Positions 31,374 through 39,854 of a stretch of 64,000 nucleotides of DNA are shown one piece after another. The notes beneath the pieces were generated by a model. It saw only the letters and a program-made list of their open reading frames with translations, was not told where the DNA came from and did not search any database. Within the stretch, counting starts at the first letter, position 1, and each line of letters opens with the position of its first letter. Origin of the DNA: Dickeya oryzae (GTDB lineage Bacteria; Pseudomonadota; Gammaproteobacteria; Enterobacterales; Enterobacteriaceae); the NCBI RefSeq assembly GCF_009372235.1, contig NZ_SULL01000013.1:186001-250000 (forward strand). Reading direction: 5' to 3'. The translations under genes and the position numbers were made by a program.

Positions 31374-32666
31374 ATGAATCAGGATGACCTGGACTTCGAC
31401 CTGCGCCATATCTGGCACCCTTACACTTCTATGACGTCCCCACTGCCCTGTTATCCGGTCACCGCTGCCAGCGGCTACCGGTTGCAACTGGCTGATGGCC
31501 GCCAGTTGGTGGATGGCATGTCGTCCTGGTGGGCGGCGATTCATGGCTACAATCACCCACGCTTGAATCAGGCGTTGCAAGCGCAACTGGCACAGATGTC
31601 ACATGTCATGTTTGGCGGCATCACCCATCCGGCGGCGGTGGCGCTGTGTCGCCAGTTAGTAGCGATCACCCCGGCGGCACTCGAGTGTGTGTTTTTGGCC
31701 GACTCTGGATCGGTGGCAGTAGAAGTGGCGATGAAGATGGCGTTGCAATACTGGCAGGCACGCGGGGAACGTCGTCAGCGTTTTCTGACGCTGCGCCACG
31801 GCTATCATGGCGATACCTTCGGCGCGATGTCGGTGTGCGACCCGGACAACTCGATGCACAGTCTTTATCAGGGATATCTGCCACCGCATCTGTTTGCCGA
31901 TGCGCCGCGCGGCGGGTTTGACCAGCCGTGGCAACAGGAAGATATCTCGGCGTTCAGCGCCTTGCTGCAACAGCATCAGCGTGAAATCGCCGCCGTCATT
32001 CTGGAGCCTATCGTGCAGGGTGCGGGCGGTATGCGCTTTTATCATCCCGAGTACCTGCGACAAGTCCGTCAGTTATGCGATCAACACGGCATCTTGTTGA
32101 TCGCCGATGAAATCGCCACCGGATTTGGCCGCACCGGGCGTCTGTTTGCCTGCGAACACGCCGACGTCACGCCGGATATACTGTGTCTTGGCAAGGCGCT
32201 AACCGGTGGCTACATGACACTGTCCGCCACACTGACTACCCGTGCGGTCGCCGAGACCATCAGCAATGGCGAGGCCGGATGCTTCATGCACGGCCCGACA
32301 TTTATGGGAAACCCACTGGCGTGCGCCGTGGCCCACGCCAGCCTGACACTGCTGGCAGAAAATCGCTGGCAGGCGCAGGTGACGGCCATCGAAGAGCAAC
32401 TGCGTCAGGCGTTGCTGCCACTTAGGGACGCACCCGCGGTTGCCGATGTGCGGGTGTTGGGTGCTATCGGCGTGGTGGAAACCCACCAGCCGGTCAATAT
32501 GGCGAACCTGCAACGGTTCTTTGTCGAACGGGGAGTATGGATTCGCCCCTTTGGCAAACTGATTTATCTGATGCCACCATTTATCATTGAACCGCAGGCA
32601 TTAGCACAATTAACTCACGCTATCGCGGATGCCGTGAGTGGTGCCCATCCTTCGTTTTTCCACTGA
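31374..32666 (+). CDS. bioA: DAPA aminotransferase BioA
   Basis: 430-residue PLP-dependent class III aminotransferase making 7,8-diaminopelargonate with SAM as amino donor. Conserved blocks: RHIWHPYTSM, MSSWWAAIHGYNHP, IADEIATGFGRTG and the PLP-lysine motif CLGKALTGG. The ATG at 31374 gives MNQDDLDFDLRHIWH, which aligns with E. coli BioA (429). The 5' leader is nearly absent because the operator abuts the start, and no clear Shine-Dalgarno is seen. The longer frame to 31203 overlaps bioB and is rejected. Confidence 0.96.
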   Translation: MNQDDLDFDLRHIWHPYTSMTSPLPCYPVTAASGYRLQLADGRQLVDGMSSWWAAIHGYNHPRLNQALQAQLAQMSHVMFGGITHPAAVALCRQLVAITPAALECVFLADSGSVAVEVAMKMALQYWQARGERRQRFLTLRHGYHGDTFGAMSVCDPDNSMHSLYQGYLPPHLFADAPRGGFDQPWQQEDISAFSALLQQHQREIAAVILEPIVQGAGGMRFYHPEYLRQVRQLCDQHGILLIADEIATGFGRTGRLFACEHADVTPDILCLGKALTGGYMTLSATLTTRAVAETISNGEAGCFMHGPTFMGNPLACAVAHASLTLLAENRWQAQVTAIEEQLRQALLPLRDAPAVADVRVLGAIGVVETHQPVNMANLQRFFVERGVWIRPFGKLIYLMPPFIIEPQALAQLTHAIADAVSGAHPSFFH

Positions 32667-33182
32667 TTCATACTTTCTGCTTGCCTGCCTGGATATTTAA
32701 ATGCCAGGCAATCCCCCTCCGGAATAATTATCAGCGTGCTGGTAAAATATTTACCTTTTTATTTTCTTAAAAAAATCCTGAATTCATTTTCAGGGGCCAA
32801 CATTATTAAAAAAATTGGCTCCTATTAATGTCCGTTTTATTCGACATTCTGTCCTGAATGGTCATTCTCCATAAGCATCAACGTTGCTAGTATTCCTATC
32901 ATATATGGAATTCCAAGCAAAGGATCAGCATGTTCTATTTGAAGCAAAAAAGTAGAGCTATTGGCAGTGCTGATATACAGCCTGATATTATTTATCCTGC
33001 TGATGGAGTCGCTAGCGAAGCAAAAATACATTTTCGATATTTATCTCAGAGCATATTGGAATTATAGATAAATCAGAATACCACCATGGATTACTCATGA
33101 ATAACCCCATGACCGAACAGACACAGGCGCTGGTCGTTAATTTCTCCAAATCTTCTCATATACATAGCTGGGGTCCTTTCGC
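32667..33182. other. AT-rich intergenic region between bioA and the MFS gene
   Basis: About 515 bases, clearly more AT-rich than its neighbours. A 7-bp hairpin (32686-32692 with 32704-32710) may end bioA transcription. Further right are two or three very short plus-strand frames described separately (32930-33067 and 33097-33186). A 64-codon minus-strand frame at 32837-33031 overlaps the first of these and has no support. Confidence 0.55.
32930..33067 (+). CDS. Possible 45-residue peptide upstream of MFS exporter
   Basis: Open frame MFYLKQKSRAIGSADIQPD... of 45 codons with AAGGA 5-6 bases before the ATG. Codon use is AT-rich and unlike neighbours. No similarity is recognised. It is co-directional with the MFS gene and may be a leader peptide or simply chance. 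Confidence 0.3.
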   Translation: MFYLKQKSRAIGSADIQPDIIYPADGVASEAKIHFRYLSQSILEL

Positions 33183-33186
33183 ATGA
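33097..33186 (+). CDS. Possible 29-residue peptide translationally coupled to MFS exporter
   Basis: Open frame MNNPMTEQTQALVVNF...ending in HIHSWGPFA. Its stop overlaps the MFS start in an ATGA arrangement (33183-33186), the typical layout of coupled genes. A weak GGA precedes its ATG by about 7 bases. It could be a regulatory leader controlling exporter translation, or a small exported peptide; nothing in the sequence decides this. Confidence 0.4.
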   Translation: MNNPMTEQTQALVVNFSKSSHIHSWGPFA

Positions 33187-34550
33187 AAGAACACGCTCTG
33201 AATGCGGCAGCAATGCCGCAACCTAAAACACGTTTAGGTGTGGTGGCGATTGTCGCCACCCTGTTTCTTGCCGCGGTGGATAGCACCATTGTCAGCACCG
33301 CACTGCCAGCCATGCGTGATGAGTTGGGCCACGCCGAACTCTGGCCCTGGATCATGTCCGGCTTCTTACTGCCCGTGGCATTGATTGCTCCGCTGGCTGG
33401 TGCCTGCGCTGACCGCCTCGGTGTTTCCATCACGCTGAAAACCAGCCTGATCATCTTTCTGGCCGCCTCGGTTCTGGCTGCCGTCAGCCCGACGATGGGC
33501 TGGCTGATTGCCGCACGCGTCTTGCAGGGGTGTAGCGCTGGCGGCCTGATTGTATTGACCTACGCGTTACTCGCCAGTCTGTTTGACGCCAGCCAGCGAG
33601 GCAAAATGCAAGGCATGCTCAGTGCTGTCTGGGGGCTTGCCGCTATCATTGGCCCACTGTGCGGTAGCGTATTAACCCATTGGTTCGGATGGCGGTCTAT
33701 CTTCTGGTTCAACCTGCCCGTCGGGCTGGGTGCGTTGCTGTTGCTGGTGTTTACGCCGACGGTGGGCAAGCGACAAAACACGGTTCGCCTCGATATGACC
33801 GCACAGTTGGCGCTCATCGTGCTGGCCAGCGTGCTGATGTGGCTGATGACCAGTTCATCGCGCCTGATGATGCCCTGGTTTGCCCCTGTCGCGCTGGTGC
33901 TGATTAGCGCTGCACTTCTGGCCTTGCGCCTGCAAAAACAACCGCTCAGCAGCCCGATTCCCGTCGAATTTTTCCGCCGCGGCGCGCTGTTCTCGGTCAT
34001 TGTACTGGTCATGCTCTCCAGCGCGGGTCTCTATGCCTCCGTCACCTTGCTGCCTCTGGCACTCAGTCAGTCTGGCGGTACGCTGTTATCGGGCGGGCTG
34101 CTGATTATGCTGGCCGCGTTAGGCTGGGTCGTCGGCTCTGCCGTATGCGGCAACCTGCTCGCCAAACGGGGATATCGAACCATGGCGGGTGCCGGAATGG
34201 CGTTACTGGCTATCGGCTGTATGGTAATGAATGCTGCGCTGACGCTTAATAACACGTTGGTTATCGCGTTGGCACTGGTCATGATTGGTCTGGGGATGGG
34301 ATTCACCGCCACCACCACGCTGGTACTGGCTCAAAACAGCGCACCGCCAGAGCGTCTGGGTGCCTGGACCTCAACCATCCAGTTTTTACGCAATATTGGC
34401 GCAGCCGTTGGCGTCAACCTGTTGGCGACGCTGCAACAGCATATTCAGACAGGAAATACATATCAGACTTGTTTCGCATTATTGGGGGGAAGTATGCTGG
34501 TAGGCGTAATTTTTTGTTTCCTTATCCCCAATTACTATCAAAAATCCTGA
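33183..34550 (+). CDS. MFS multidrug-type exporter (DHA2-like)
   Basis: 455-residue inner-membrane transporter with about 14 hydrophobic segments. It has the DHA2-type motif near LAAVDSTIVSTALPAM in helix 1, ADRLGVSITLK (loop 2-3 motif A) and RVLQGCSAGGL (helix 4). Proton-driven drug or metabolite efflux is the family role; the substrate is unknown. It has ATGA overlap with a 29-codon upstream frame and is followed 29 bases later by an AraC-family gene, a common arrangement for inducible exporters. Confidence 0.88.
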   Translation: MKEHALNAAAMPQPKTRLGVVAIVATLFLAAVDSTIVSTALPAMRDELGHAELWPWIMSGFLLPVALIAPLAGACADRLGVSITLKTSLIIFLAASVLAAVSPTMGWLIAARVLQGCSAGGLIVLTYALLASLFDASQRGKMQGMLSAVWGLAAIIGPLCGSVLTHWFGWRSIFWFNLPVGLGALLLLVFTPTVGKRQNTVRLDMTAQLALIVLASVLMWLMTSSSRLMMPWFAPVALVLISAALLALRLQKQPLSSPIPVEFFRRGALFSVIVLVMLSSAGLYASVTLLPLALSQSGGTLLSGGLLIMLAALGWVVGSAVCGNLLAKRGYRTMAGAGMALLAIGCMVMNAALTLNNTLVIALALVMIGLGMGFTATTTLVLAQNSAPPERLGAWTSTIQFLRNIGAAVGVNLLATLQQHIQTGNTYQTCFALLGGSMLVGVIFCFLIPNYYQKS

Positions 34551-34579
34551 CAGTAACGGGCAACACTGACGGATGCATA

Positions 34580-35359
34580 ATGGACGACGTGATCCACCAG
34601 CATGACGCTTTTTTTACCGAGCGTATTCTTGATTCAGTTTCCGTATCTGAAAATGTACCGCACCAGCACACTCAGGGACAGTTTGTACTGGTGCGACAAG
34701 GAATACTGTACGGTCATACGGCATTTCGAAACTGGCTGATTAAACCGGGCATGGCGGTATGGATCCCGCCGAATGTCGTGCACTGGGGGCATGCCTTACA
34801 TCGGGTTGATTTAACCGTGCTGTACGTTGCCCCCTCGCTGTGCCACTGCTCGTCGAGTGAGATAAAACTGTTGGATGCGTCCACGTTTATCGTCGGCTTG
34901 TGCGAACGTCTGGCCTTTGCACAGACCACACTGAGCGATGAACGTCGCGATCGCATCCTGCAACTGCTCTTCGAAGAAATCGAGGAAATGCCCTCCAGCA
35001 ACCTCTCCCTGCCCTTACCCGGCGATCACCGCCTGAAAAAAATCACCGATTGTCTCATCGCCACACCGGCATTACGCCGCAGCCTCGCTGACTGGGGAAA
35101 ACTGGTGGGGGCGACGGAACGTACGCTGGCCAGACTGTTTGTGCGTCATACCGGGCTACGTTTTACCGAATGGCATAATCGCCTGTTATTATCCGAAGCC
35201 TGGCGCGGACTGGCAGACAATAAATCCAATGATGAGCTGGCCATCCAGCTAGGGTTTTCATCCAGCGACTCCTTTGGGCACTGGTTTCGCCGCATGACCG
35301 GCAATAGCCCCAGCCACGCACGCCGACACCTCAACACACAAAACGCTCCCACGGCCTGA
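34580..35359 (+). CDS. AraC-family transcriptional regulator (cupin sensor)
   Basis: 259 residues. The N-terminal cupin has VPHQHTQGQFVLVRQG and GMAVWIPPNVVHWGHAL, typical of the RmlC-like sensor of this AraC subgroup. The C-terminal helix-turn-helix pair includes LADWGKLVGATERTLARLF and ELAIQLGFSSSDSFGHWFRR. The ATG at 34580 starts after the MFS stop; the longer frame from 34469 overlaps that gene and is rejected. Probably regulates the preceding exporter (inference from adjacency). Confidence 0.88.
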   Translation: MDDVIHQHDAFFTERILDSVSVSENVPHQHTQGQFVLVRQGILYGHTAFRNWLIKPGMAVWIPPNVVHWGHALHRVDLTVLYVAPSLCHCSSSEIKLLDASTFIVGLCERLAFAQTTLSDERRDRILQLLFEEIEEMPSSNLSLPLPGDHRLKKITDCLIATPALRRSLADWGKLVGATERTLARLFVRHTGLRFTEWHNRLLLSEAWRGLADNKSNDELAIQLGFSSSDSFGHWFRRMTGNSPSHARRHLNTQNAPTA

Positions 35360-35537
35360 GTCTACAAACCACGTCCACTGGTTCCCCGGCGACGGTCATC
35401 GCCCTATTCACGTGAATTGTCACTTTCATTCGATACTATGACTTTATCGAGCATTCCCGGCTTGGTCGTACTGCGTTACCGTAAGCACACTAGGATTTAC
35501 GATAAAACTCGATTCACGATAAAAAAGGAAATGACCC

Positions 35538-36023
35538 ATGCTGGAATATAACCTGATGAAATTGCTGCATGCGCTGGCTGCAGTAGCTGCCACAGGCCCG
35601 TTACTGTTTGCCCCCTGGCTTTCATGGCGGTTGCAATCCTGCCAGCATAACCCCGAAAAGCAACTACTGCTCAGTGGATTAACCATTACCGACAGATTTT
35701 ACAACGTGGCAGGTTGGCTGCTGATGATAAGCGGGGCTGTCATGCTGTGGCTGGATGACTGGCACCGCTTATTCCAATTGTGGTTTGTCCTGAGCGTGGC
35801 GTTTTTCGTCATCGACTCTATCGCAGAAAAGAAATGGCGTGACCCGGCCACGACCGCACTGGACACCACTGGCCCCGGTGAACCTGGCTGGTTGCTGCAC
35901 ACCTCCCAACTGCACCGTGCGGTGTTAACCCAAATGGGGTCAACCAGCCTGATTCTGCTGGCAATGCTATTGCATAACCAGTTGACGATGAGTCTGCTGA
36001 GCATCACCGCATTTATCCACTAA
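35538..36023 (+). CDS. Small integral membrane protein, DUF2269-like
   Basis: 161-residue protein with four hydrophobic segments. MKLLHALAAVAATGPLL and ITDRFYNVAGWLLMISGAVML resemble the DUF2269 family of predicted membrane proteins. AAGGA stands 8-9 bases before the ATG. Stands alone between the AraC gene and bgxA. No function known for the family. Confidence 0.75.
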   Translation: MLEYNLMKLLHALAAVAATGPLLFAPWLSWRLQSCQHNPEKQLLLSGLTITDRFYNVAGWLLMISGAVMLWLDDWHRLFQLWFVLSVAFFVIDSIAEKKWRDPATTALDTTGPGEPGWLLHTSQLHRAVLTQMGSTSLILLAMLLHNQLTMSLLSITAFIH

Positions 36024-36340
36024 GCCTGACCAGATTCATTCACCACCTTTATTACGCACTATTACGCACAGCACAATGACGGCTACCACCCGCACCGGTG
36101 GCAGCACGCAGTTCACCACTATTTCTTTGAACTATTTCTTTGAACTCTATCCAGAATTTTACCCCGCTGACTTGAAGGCCACCTGAAGGCTGCACTAGTG
36201 TTGATGTGGACTATTGATGTGAATTGCTAATGTGAACGACCTCTCTGGCAGGACAACGGCGTGCACCCTCCCACATGCGCTGTGAAGCGGTGTTGTTGTC
36301 CGCGACCGCTGTACCACCTCAAATAACGAGAAATCTACAC
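36024..36340. other. Upstream region of bgxA with short tandem duplications
   Basis: About 317 bases without a gene. It contains a 10-base near-duplicate (ATTACGCACT/ATTACGCACA, about 36044-36070) and a perfect 13-base tandem duplication at 36118-36143, then further TGATGTG-type echoes near 36195-36230. The promoter of bgxA should lie here; no operator is recognised. Confidence 0.55.
36118..36143. repeat. Perfect 13-bp tandem duplication
   Basis: ACTATTTCTTTGA occurs twice in direct succession (36118-36130, 36131-36143) with a partial third ACT after it. Located in the region upstream of bgxA. Confidence 0.9.
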
Positions 36341-38305
36341 ATGGAAAAAAGTGCGATACGACAAAAGGCGCTTCTCATCGCGCTACCCTTACTGTTTTCC
36401 CCTCTGGCAAGCGCAGTACAACAGGCTGTGCTCGATACCCGTGGCGCACCGTTGATCAAAGTCAACGGGCTGACATTTAAGGACCTGAACCGCGACGGAA
36501 AACTCAACCCGTATGAAGACTGGCGTTTACCTGCGGCAGAGCGGGCGGCGGACCTGGTCTCACGCATGACGCTGGCAGAAAAAGCCGGGGTGATGATGCA
36601 CGGATCCGCGCCAACGACAGGCAGCGTCACCGGTGCCGGTACGCAATATGACCTCAATGCGGCAAAAACCATGATTGCCGATCGCTACGTCAACAGCTTT
36701 ATTACCCGGCTTTCTGGCGATAACCCGGCACAGATGGCCGAAGAAAACAATAAATTACAGCAACTGGCGGAAGCCACCCGTCTGGGGATCCCTATCACTA
36801 TCAGCACCGACCCGCGCAGTTCGTTCCAGTCGCTGGTTGGTGTCAGTGTATCGGTCGGTAAATTCAGTAAATGGCCGGAGACGCTTGGACTGGCGGCGAT
36901 TGGCGACGAAGAACTGGTCAGGCGCTTTGCTGATATTGTGCGCCAGGAATACCGCGCCGTCGGCATCACCGAAGCGTTATCACCGCAGGCAGACCTCGCC
37001 ACCGAACCACGCTGGCCGCGTATTGATGGCACCTTTGGCGAAGACCCCGACCTGACGAAAAAAATGGTGCGCGGTTATGTCACCGGTATGCAGAACGGTA
37101 AAAATGGCCTTAACGCACAAAGCGTCATCTCGATAGTAAAACACTGGGTCGGGTATGGTGCGGCAAAAGACGGCTGGGACAGCCACAATGTTTACGGCAA
37201 ATACGCGCAATTCCGGCAAAACAACCTGCAATGGCACATCGACCCGTTTACCGGCGCGTTTGAAGCCCATGCGGCGGGCATCATGCCGACTTACTCCATT
37301 TTGCGAAACGCCAGTTGGCACGGCAAACCCATCGAACAGGTCGGTGCCGGGTTCAACCGTTTCCTGCTTACTGACCTGCTGCGCGGCCAGTATGGTTTTG
37401 ACGGCGTCATCCTCAGTGACTGGCTTATCACCAACGACTGCAAAGGCGATTGCCTCACCGGCGTGAAGCCGGGTGAAAAACCGGTGCCGCGAGGTATGCC
37501 GTGGGGTGTGGAGAAACTGACACCCGCCGAACGCTTCGTCAAAGCCGTGAATGCTGGAATCGATCAGTTCGGCGGCGTCACCGACTCAGCGCTGCTGGTG
37601 CAAGCGGTGCAGGACGGCAAACTGAGCGAGGCTCGCCTTGATACCTCCGTCAACCGCATTCTGAAACAGAAATTCCAGACCGGATTATTCGAGCGTCCCT
37701 ACGTTAATGCCACACAAGCTAACGACATCGTCGGCAAGGCAGACTGGCAACAACTGGCAGACGATACCCAGGCTCGCTCGCTGGTCTTGTTGCAAAACAA
37801 CAATCTGTTACCGCTGCGTAAAGGCAGCCGGGTCTGGCTGCATGGCATTGCGGCAAATGCCGCGCAGGAGGCTGGTTTTATCGTCGTGAATACGCCAGAG
37901 CAGGCAGACGTGGCGCTGATCCGCACCCACACACCATACGAACAGCCACACAAGAACTTTTTCTTTGGCAGCCGCCATCATGAAGGGTCGCTGGCATTTC
38001 GCAACGACAACCCGGACTATCAGGCTATCGTGCGTGCCAGCGCCAGGGTGCCGACGCTGGTCACCGTCTATATGGAGCGGCCTGCCATTCTGACCAATGT
38101 GGTGGATAAAACCCGCGCACTGGTCGCCAACTTTGGCGTTAGCGATAGTGTATTGCTCAACCGGCTGATGTCAGGCGCGGTTTATACGGCAAAATTGCCG
38201 TTTGAGCTGCCGTCTTCTATGTCAGCGGTGCGCAACCAGCAGCCCGATCTCCCTTATGACAGCGCAAAACCGCTGTTCCCATTCGGTTATGGCCTGCCCC
38301 ACTAA
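36341..38305 (+). CDS. bgxA: Periplasmic beta-glucosidase/beta-xylosidase (GH3)
   Basis: 654-residue glycoside hydrolase family 3 enzyme with an N-terminal signal peptide (about residues 1-24, ending LASA). The length equals that of BgxA described from Erwinia chrysanthemi, which cleaves aryl-beta-glucosides and xylosides released from plant walls. The GH3 nucleophile Asp is in VILSDW (residue about 360), and KHWVGYGA is the conserved KH block. The C-terminal domain is shorter than in large GH3 enzymes. The ATG at 36341 is preferred because it starts the signal peptide; the frame is open to 36275. Confidence 0.9.
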   Translation: MEKSAIRQKALLIALPLLFSPLASAVQQAVLDTRGAPLIKVNGLTFKDLNRDGKLNPYEDWRLPAAERAADLVSRMTLAEKAGVMMHGSAPTTGSVTGAGTQYDLNAAKTMIADRYVNSFITRLSGDNPAQMAEENNKLQQLAEATRLGIPITISTDPRSSFQSLVGVSVSVGKFSKWPETLGLAAIGDEELVRRFADIVRQEYRAVGITEALSPQADLATEPRWPRIDGTFGEDPDLTKKMVRGYVTGMQNGKNGLNAQSVISIVKHWVGYGAAKDGWDSHNVYGKYAQFRQNNLQWHIDPFTGAFEAHAAGIMPTYSILRNASWHGKPIEQVGAGFNRFLLTDLLRGQYGFDGVILSDWLITNDCKGDCLTGVKPGEKPVPRGMPWGVEKLTPAERFVKAVNAGIDQFGGVTDSALLVQAVQDGKLSEARLDTSVNRILKQKFQTGLFERPYVNATQANDIVGKADWQQLADDTQARSLVLLQNNNLLPLRKGSRVWLHGIAANAAQEAGFIVVNTPEQADVALIRTHTPYEQPHKNFFFGSRHHEGSLAFRNDNPDYQAIVRASARVPTLVTVYMERPAILTNVVDKTRALVANFGVSDSVLLNRLMSGAVYTAKLPFELPSSMSAVRNQQPDLPYDSAKPLFPFGYGLPH

Positions 38306-38357
38306 GCCTGCGTCACGGTTCAATATCATGTAATCCATGCCATTTGGCCAATGGCAT

Positions 38358-38415
38358 GGAAGCAATATGATGGAACCAATGTGATAGAAACAATTGTAAT
38401 AGAAACAATTGTGAT
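38358..38415. repeat. Four-unit degenerate tandem repeat of 14-15 bp
   Basis: Units GGAAGCAATATGAT, GGAACCAATGTGAT, AGAAACAATTGTAAT and AGAAACAATTGTGAT lie head to tail. The last two differ at one base. Noncoding, just downstream of bgxA. Confidence 0.85.
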
Positions 38416-38452
38416 AGAGCGAACGTAACCGACGTAATGGCGTAATGGCATA

Positions 38453-38482
38453 AACGTCGCCCCGGTGTTATGGGGCGACGTT
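38453..38482 (+). terminator. Terminator-like hairpin after bgxA
   Basis: Perfect 11-bp stem (38453-38463 with 38472-38482), loop of 8 bases, GC-rich. It is followed by CTCCCCTCC rather than a T-run, so intrinsic termination is possible but not certain. Confidence 0.55.
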
Positions 38483-38647
38483 CTCCCCTCCGCCTACCCA
38501 GACTACCCTTATCGTCCATTCAATCAGCGGCAATTCATGAAAAACCGTACAACAGAGGTGAAACTCCCCTCCTCATTTTTGTGATTCGTAGCACACTGCC
38601 GACATTAGCGTTATCATCACCTTAACGGTTCTCCAGGATTTTCCCCT

Positions 38648-39058
38648 ATGCGCAATACCATCACACTGTGCTGGCAGTATTTACGCGCTTTCGCATTGAT
38701 TTATCTGTGTCTGTTTATTGGCAATGCGATATCTGCGTTACTTCCGATTACCATTCCCGGCAGCATTCTCGGCATGTTGGTGCTGTTTGCCTTGCTGGCA
38801 TCGCAAATTCTGCCGTCGCGCTGGGTCAAACCGGGTTGCCAGTTGCTGATCCGCTACATGGCACTACTGTTCGTGCCTATCGGGGTGGGAGTGATGAACT
38901 ATTATGACGTTGTGCGCGACCAGTTCGGCCCCATCGTCGTCTCCTGTCTGGTCAGCACATTTGTAGTCATGACCGTTGTGGGTTACACCACCCAGATGAT
39001 GCACCGTGACCGGATACCGCCAGACCACAACACCGCCGACACGAAGGAAGAGAAATAA
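38648..39058 (+). CDS. yohJ: YohJ, CidA/LrgA-family membrane protein
   Basis: 136-residue inner-membrane protein with four hydrophobic segments and the LrgA/CidA core [18 protein letters not shown] and [16 protein letters not shown]. It forms a pair with YohK, the LrgB-like partner. Family members have been discussed as holin-like or as pyruvate/metabolite transporters. The stop shares one base with the yohK start (TAATG). The order yohJ-yohK-cdd is as in E. coli, but one extra gene is inserted before cdd here. Confidence 0.93.
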   Translation: MRNTITLCWQYLRAFALIYLCLFIGNAISALLPITIPGSILGMLVLFALLASQILPSRWVKPGCQLLIRYMALLFVPIGVGVMNYYDVVRDQFGPIVVSCLVSTFVVMTVVGYTTQMMHRDRIPPDHNTADTKEEK

Positions 39059-39753
39059 TGCTGAATTATCTGTGGTGGTCACTACCGCTAACACTGGTGG
39101 TTTTCTTTGGTGCCCGCAAAGTGGCGTTAACGTTGAAAATGCCGTTACTGAACCCGTTGCTGGTCTCAATGCTGGTGATCATCCCGCTGCTGCTGGTTTT
39201 GGATATCCCTTACAATCATTATTTTAGCGGTAGCGCCATCCTCAACAGTCTGCTGCAACCTGCGGTGGTGGCGCTGGCCTTCCCGTTGTATGAACAGCTA
39301 CACCAAATCCGTGCGCGCTGGAAATCCATCATCAGTGTTTGTTTTATCGGCAGTGTCACCGCCATTATTTCTGGCACCGTGATTGCCTTGTGGCTCGGTG
39401 CCTCGCGGGAAATCGCTGCCTCCGTGCTGCCAAAGTCGGTCACCACGCCAATCGCTATGGCCGTTGCCAGCGCTATCGGCGGCATTCCAGCCATCAGCGC
39501 CCTGTGTGTGATTCTTGTTGGTATTGTCGGCGCGGTGATGGGCCACACGTTGCTTAATCGGCTGAATATTCGCGCCAAATCCGCCCGGGGGCTGGCGATG
39601 GGAACCGCGTCACACGCACTGGGTACAGCTCGTTGCGCGGAAGTCGATTTTCAGGAAGGTGCCTTCAGCTCGCTGGCGCTCGTTATCTGTGGCATCATTA
39701 CCTCGTTGGTCGCGCCATTCCTATTTCCGGTGATCATCCGCCTGATGGACTAA
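39058..39753 (+). CDS. yohK: YohK, LrgB/CidB-family membrane protein
   Basis: 231 residues, the same length as E. coli YohK, with about six hydrophobic segments. Conserved LrgB blocks: PLLNPLLVSMLV, LPKSVTTPIAM and GTASHALGTARC. Translationally coupled to yohJ. The two are expected to act together in the inner membrane. Confidence 0.94.
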   Translation: MLNYLWWSLPLTLVVFFGARKVALTLKMPLLNPLLVSMLVIIPLLLVLDIPYNHYFSGSAILNSLLQPAVVALAFPLYEQLHQIRARWKSIISVCFIGSVTAIISGTVIALWLGASREIAASVLPKSVTTPIAMAVASAIGGIPAISALCVILVGIVGAVMGHTLLNRLNIRAKSARGLAMGTASHALGTARCAEVDFQEGAFSSLALVICGIITSLVAPFLFPVIIRLMD

Positions 39754-39854
39754 CGCTGCCGGTCACGCTAAAACCAACCCATGGCAGGTCAGCACCTCGA
39801 AACGCCAGTCGGCCTGCTTCCCACTACAGAGTAAGAAAACATTCAGACGGTCAC

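Larger units (their letters stand above)
38306..38647. other. Intergenic region between bgxA and yohJ
   Basis: About 340 bases with no gene. It contains a four-unit degenerate tandem repeat (38358-38415), a GTAATGGC doublet near 38434-38449 and a terminator-like hairpin (38453-38482), followed by the yohJ promoter region. Confidence 0.6.

Noticed and set aside
32837..33031. 64-codon minus-strand frame
   Set aside because: No start signal or similarity, and it runs antisense to the better-placed small plus-strand frame.
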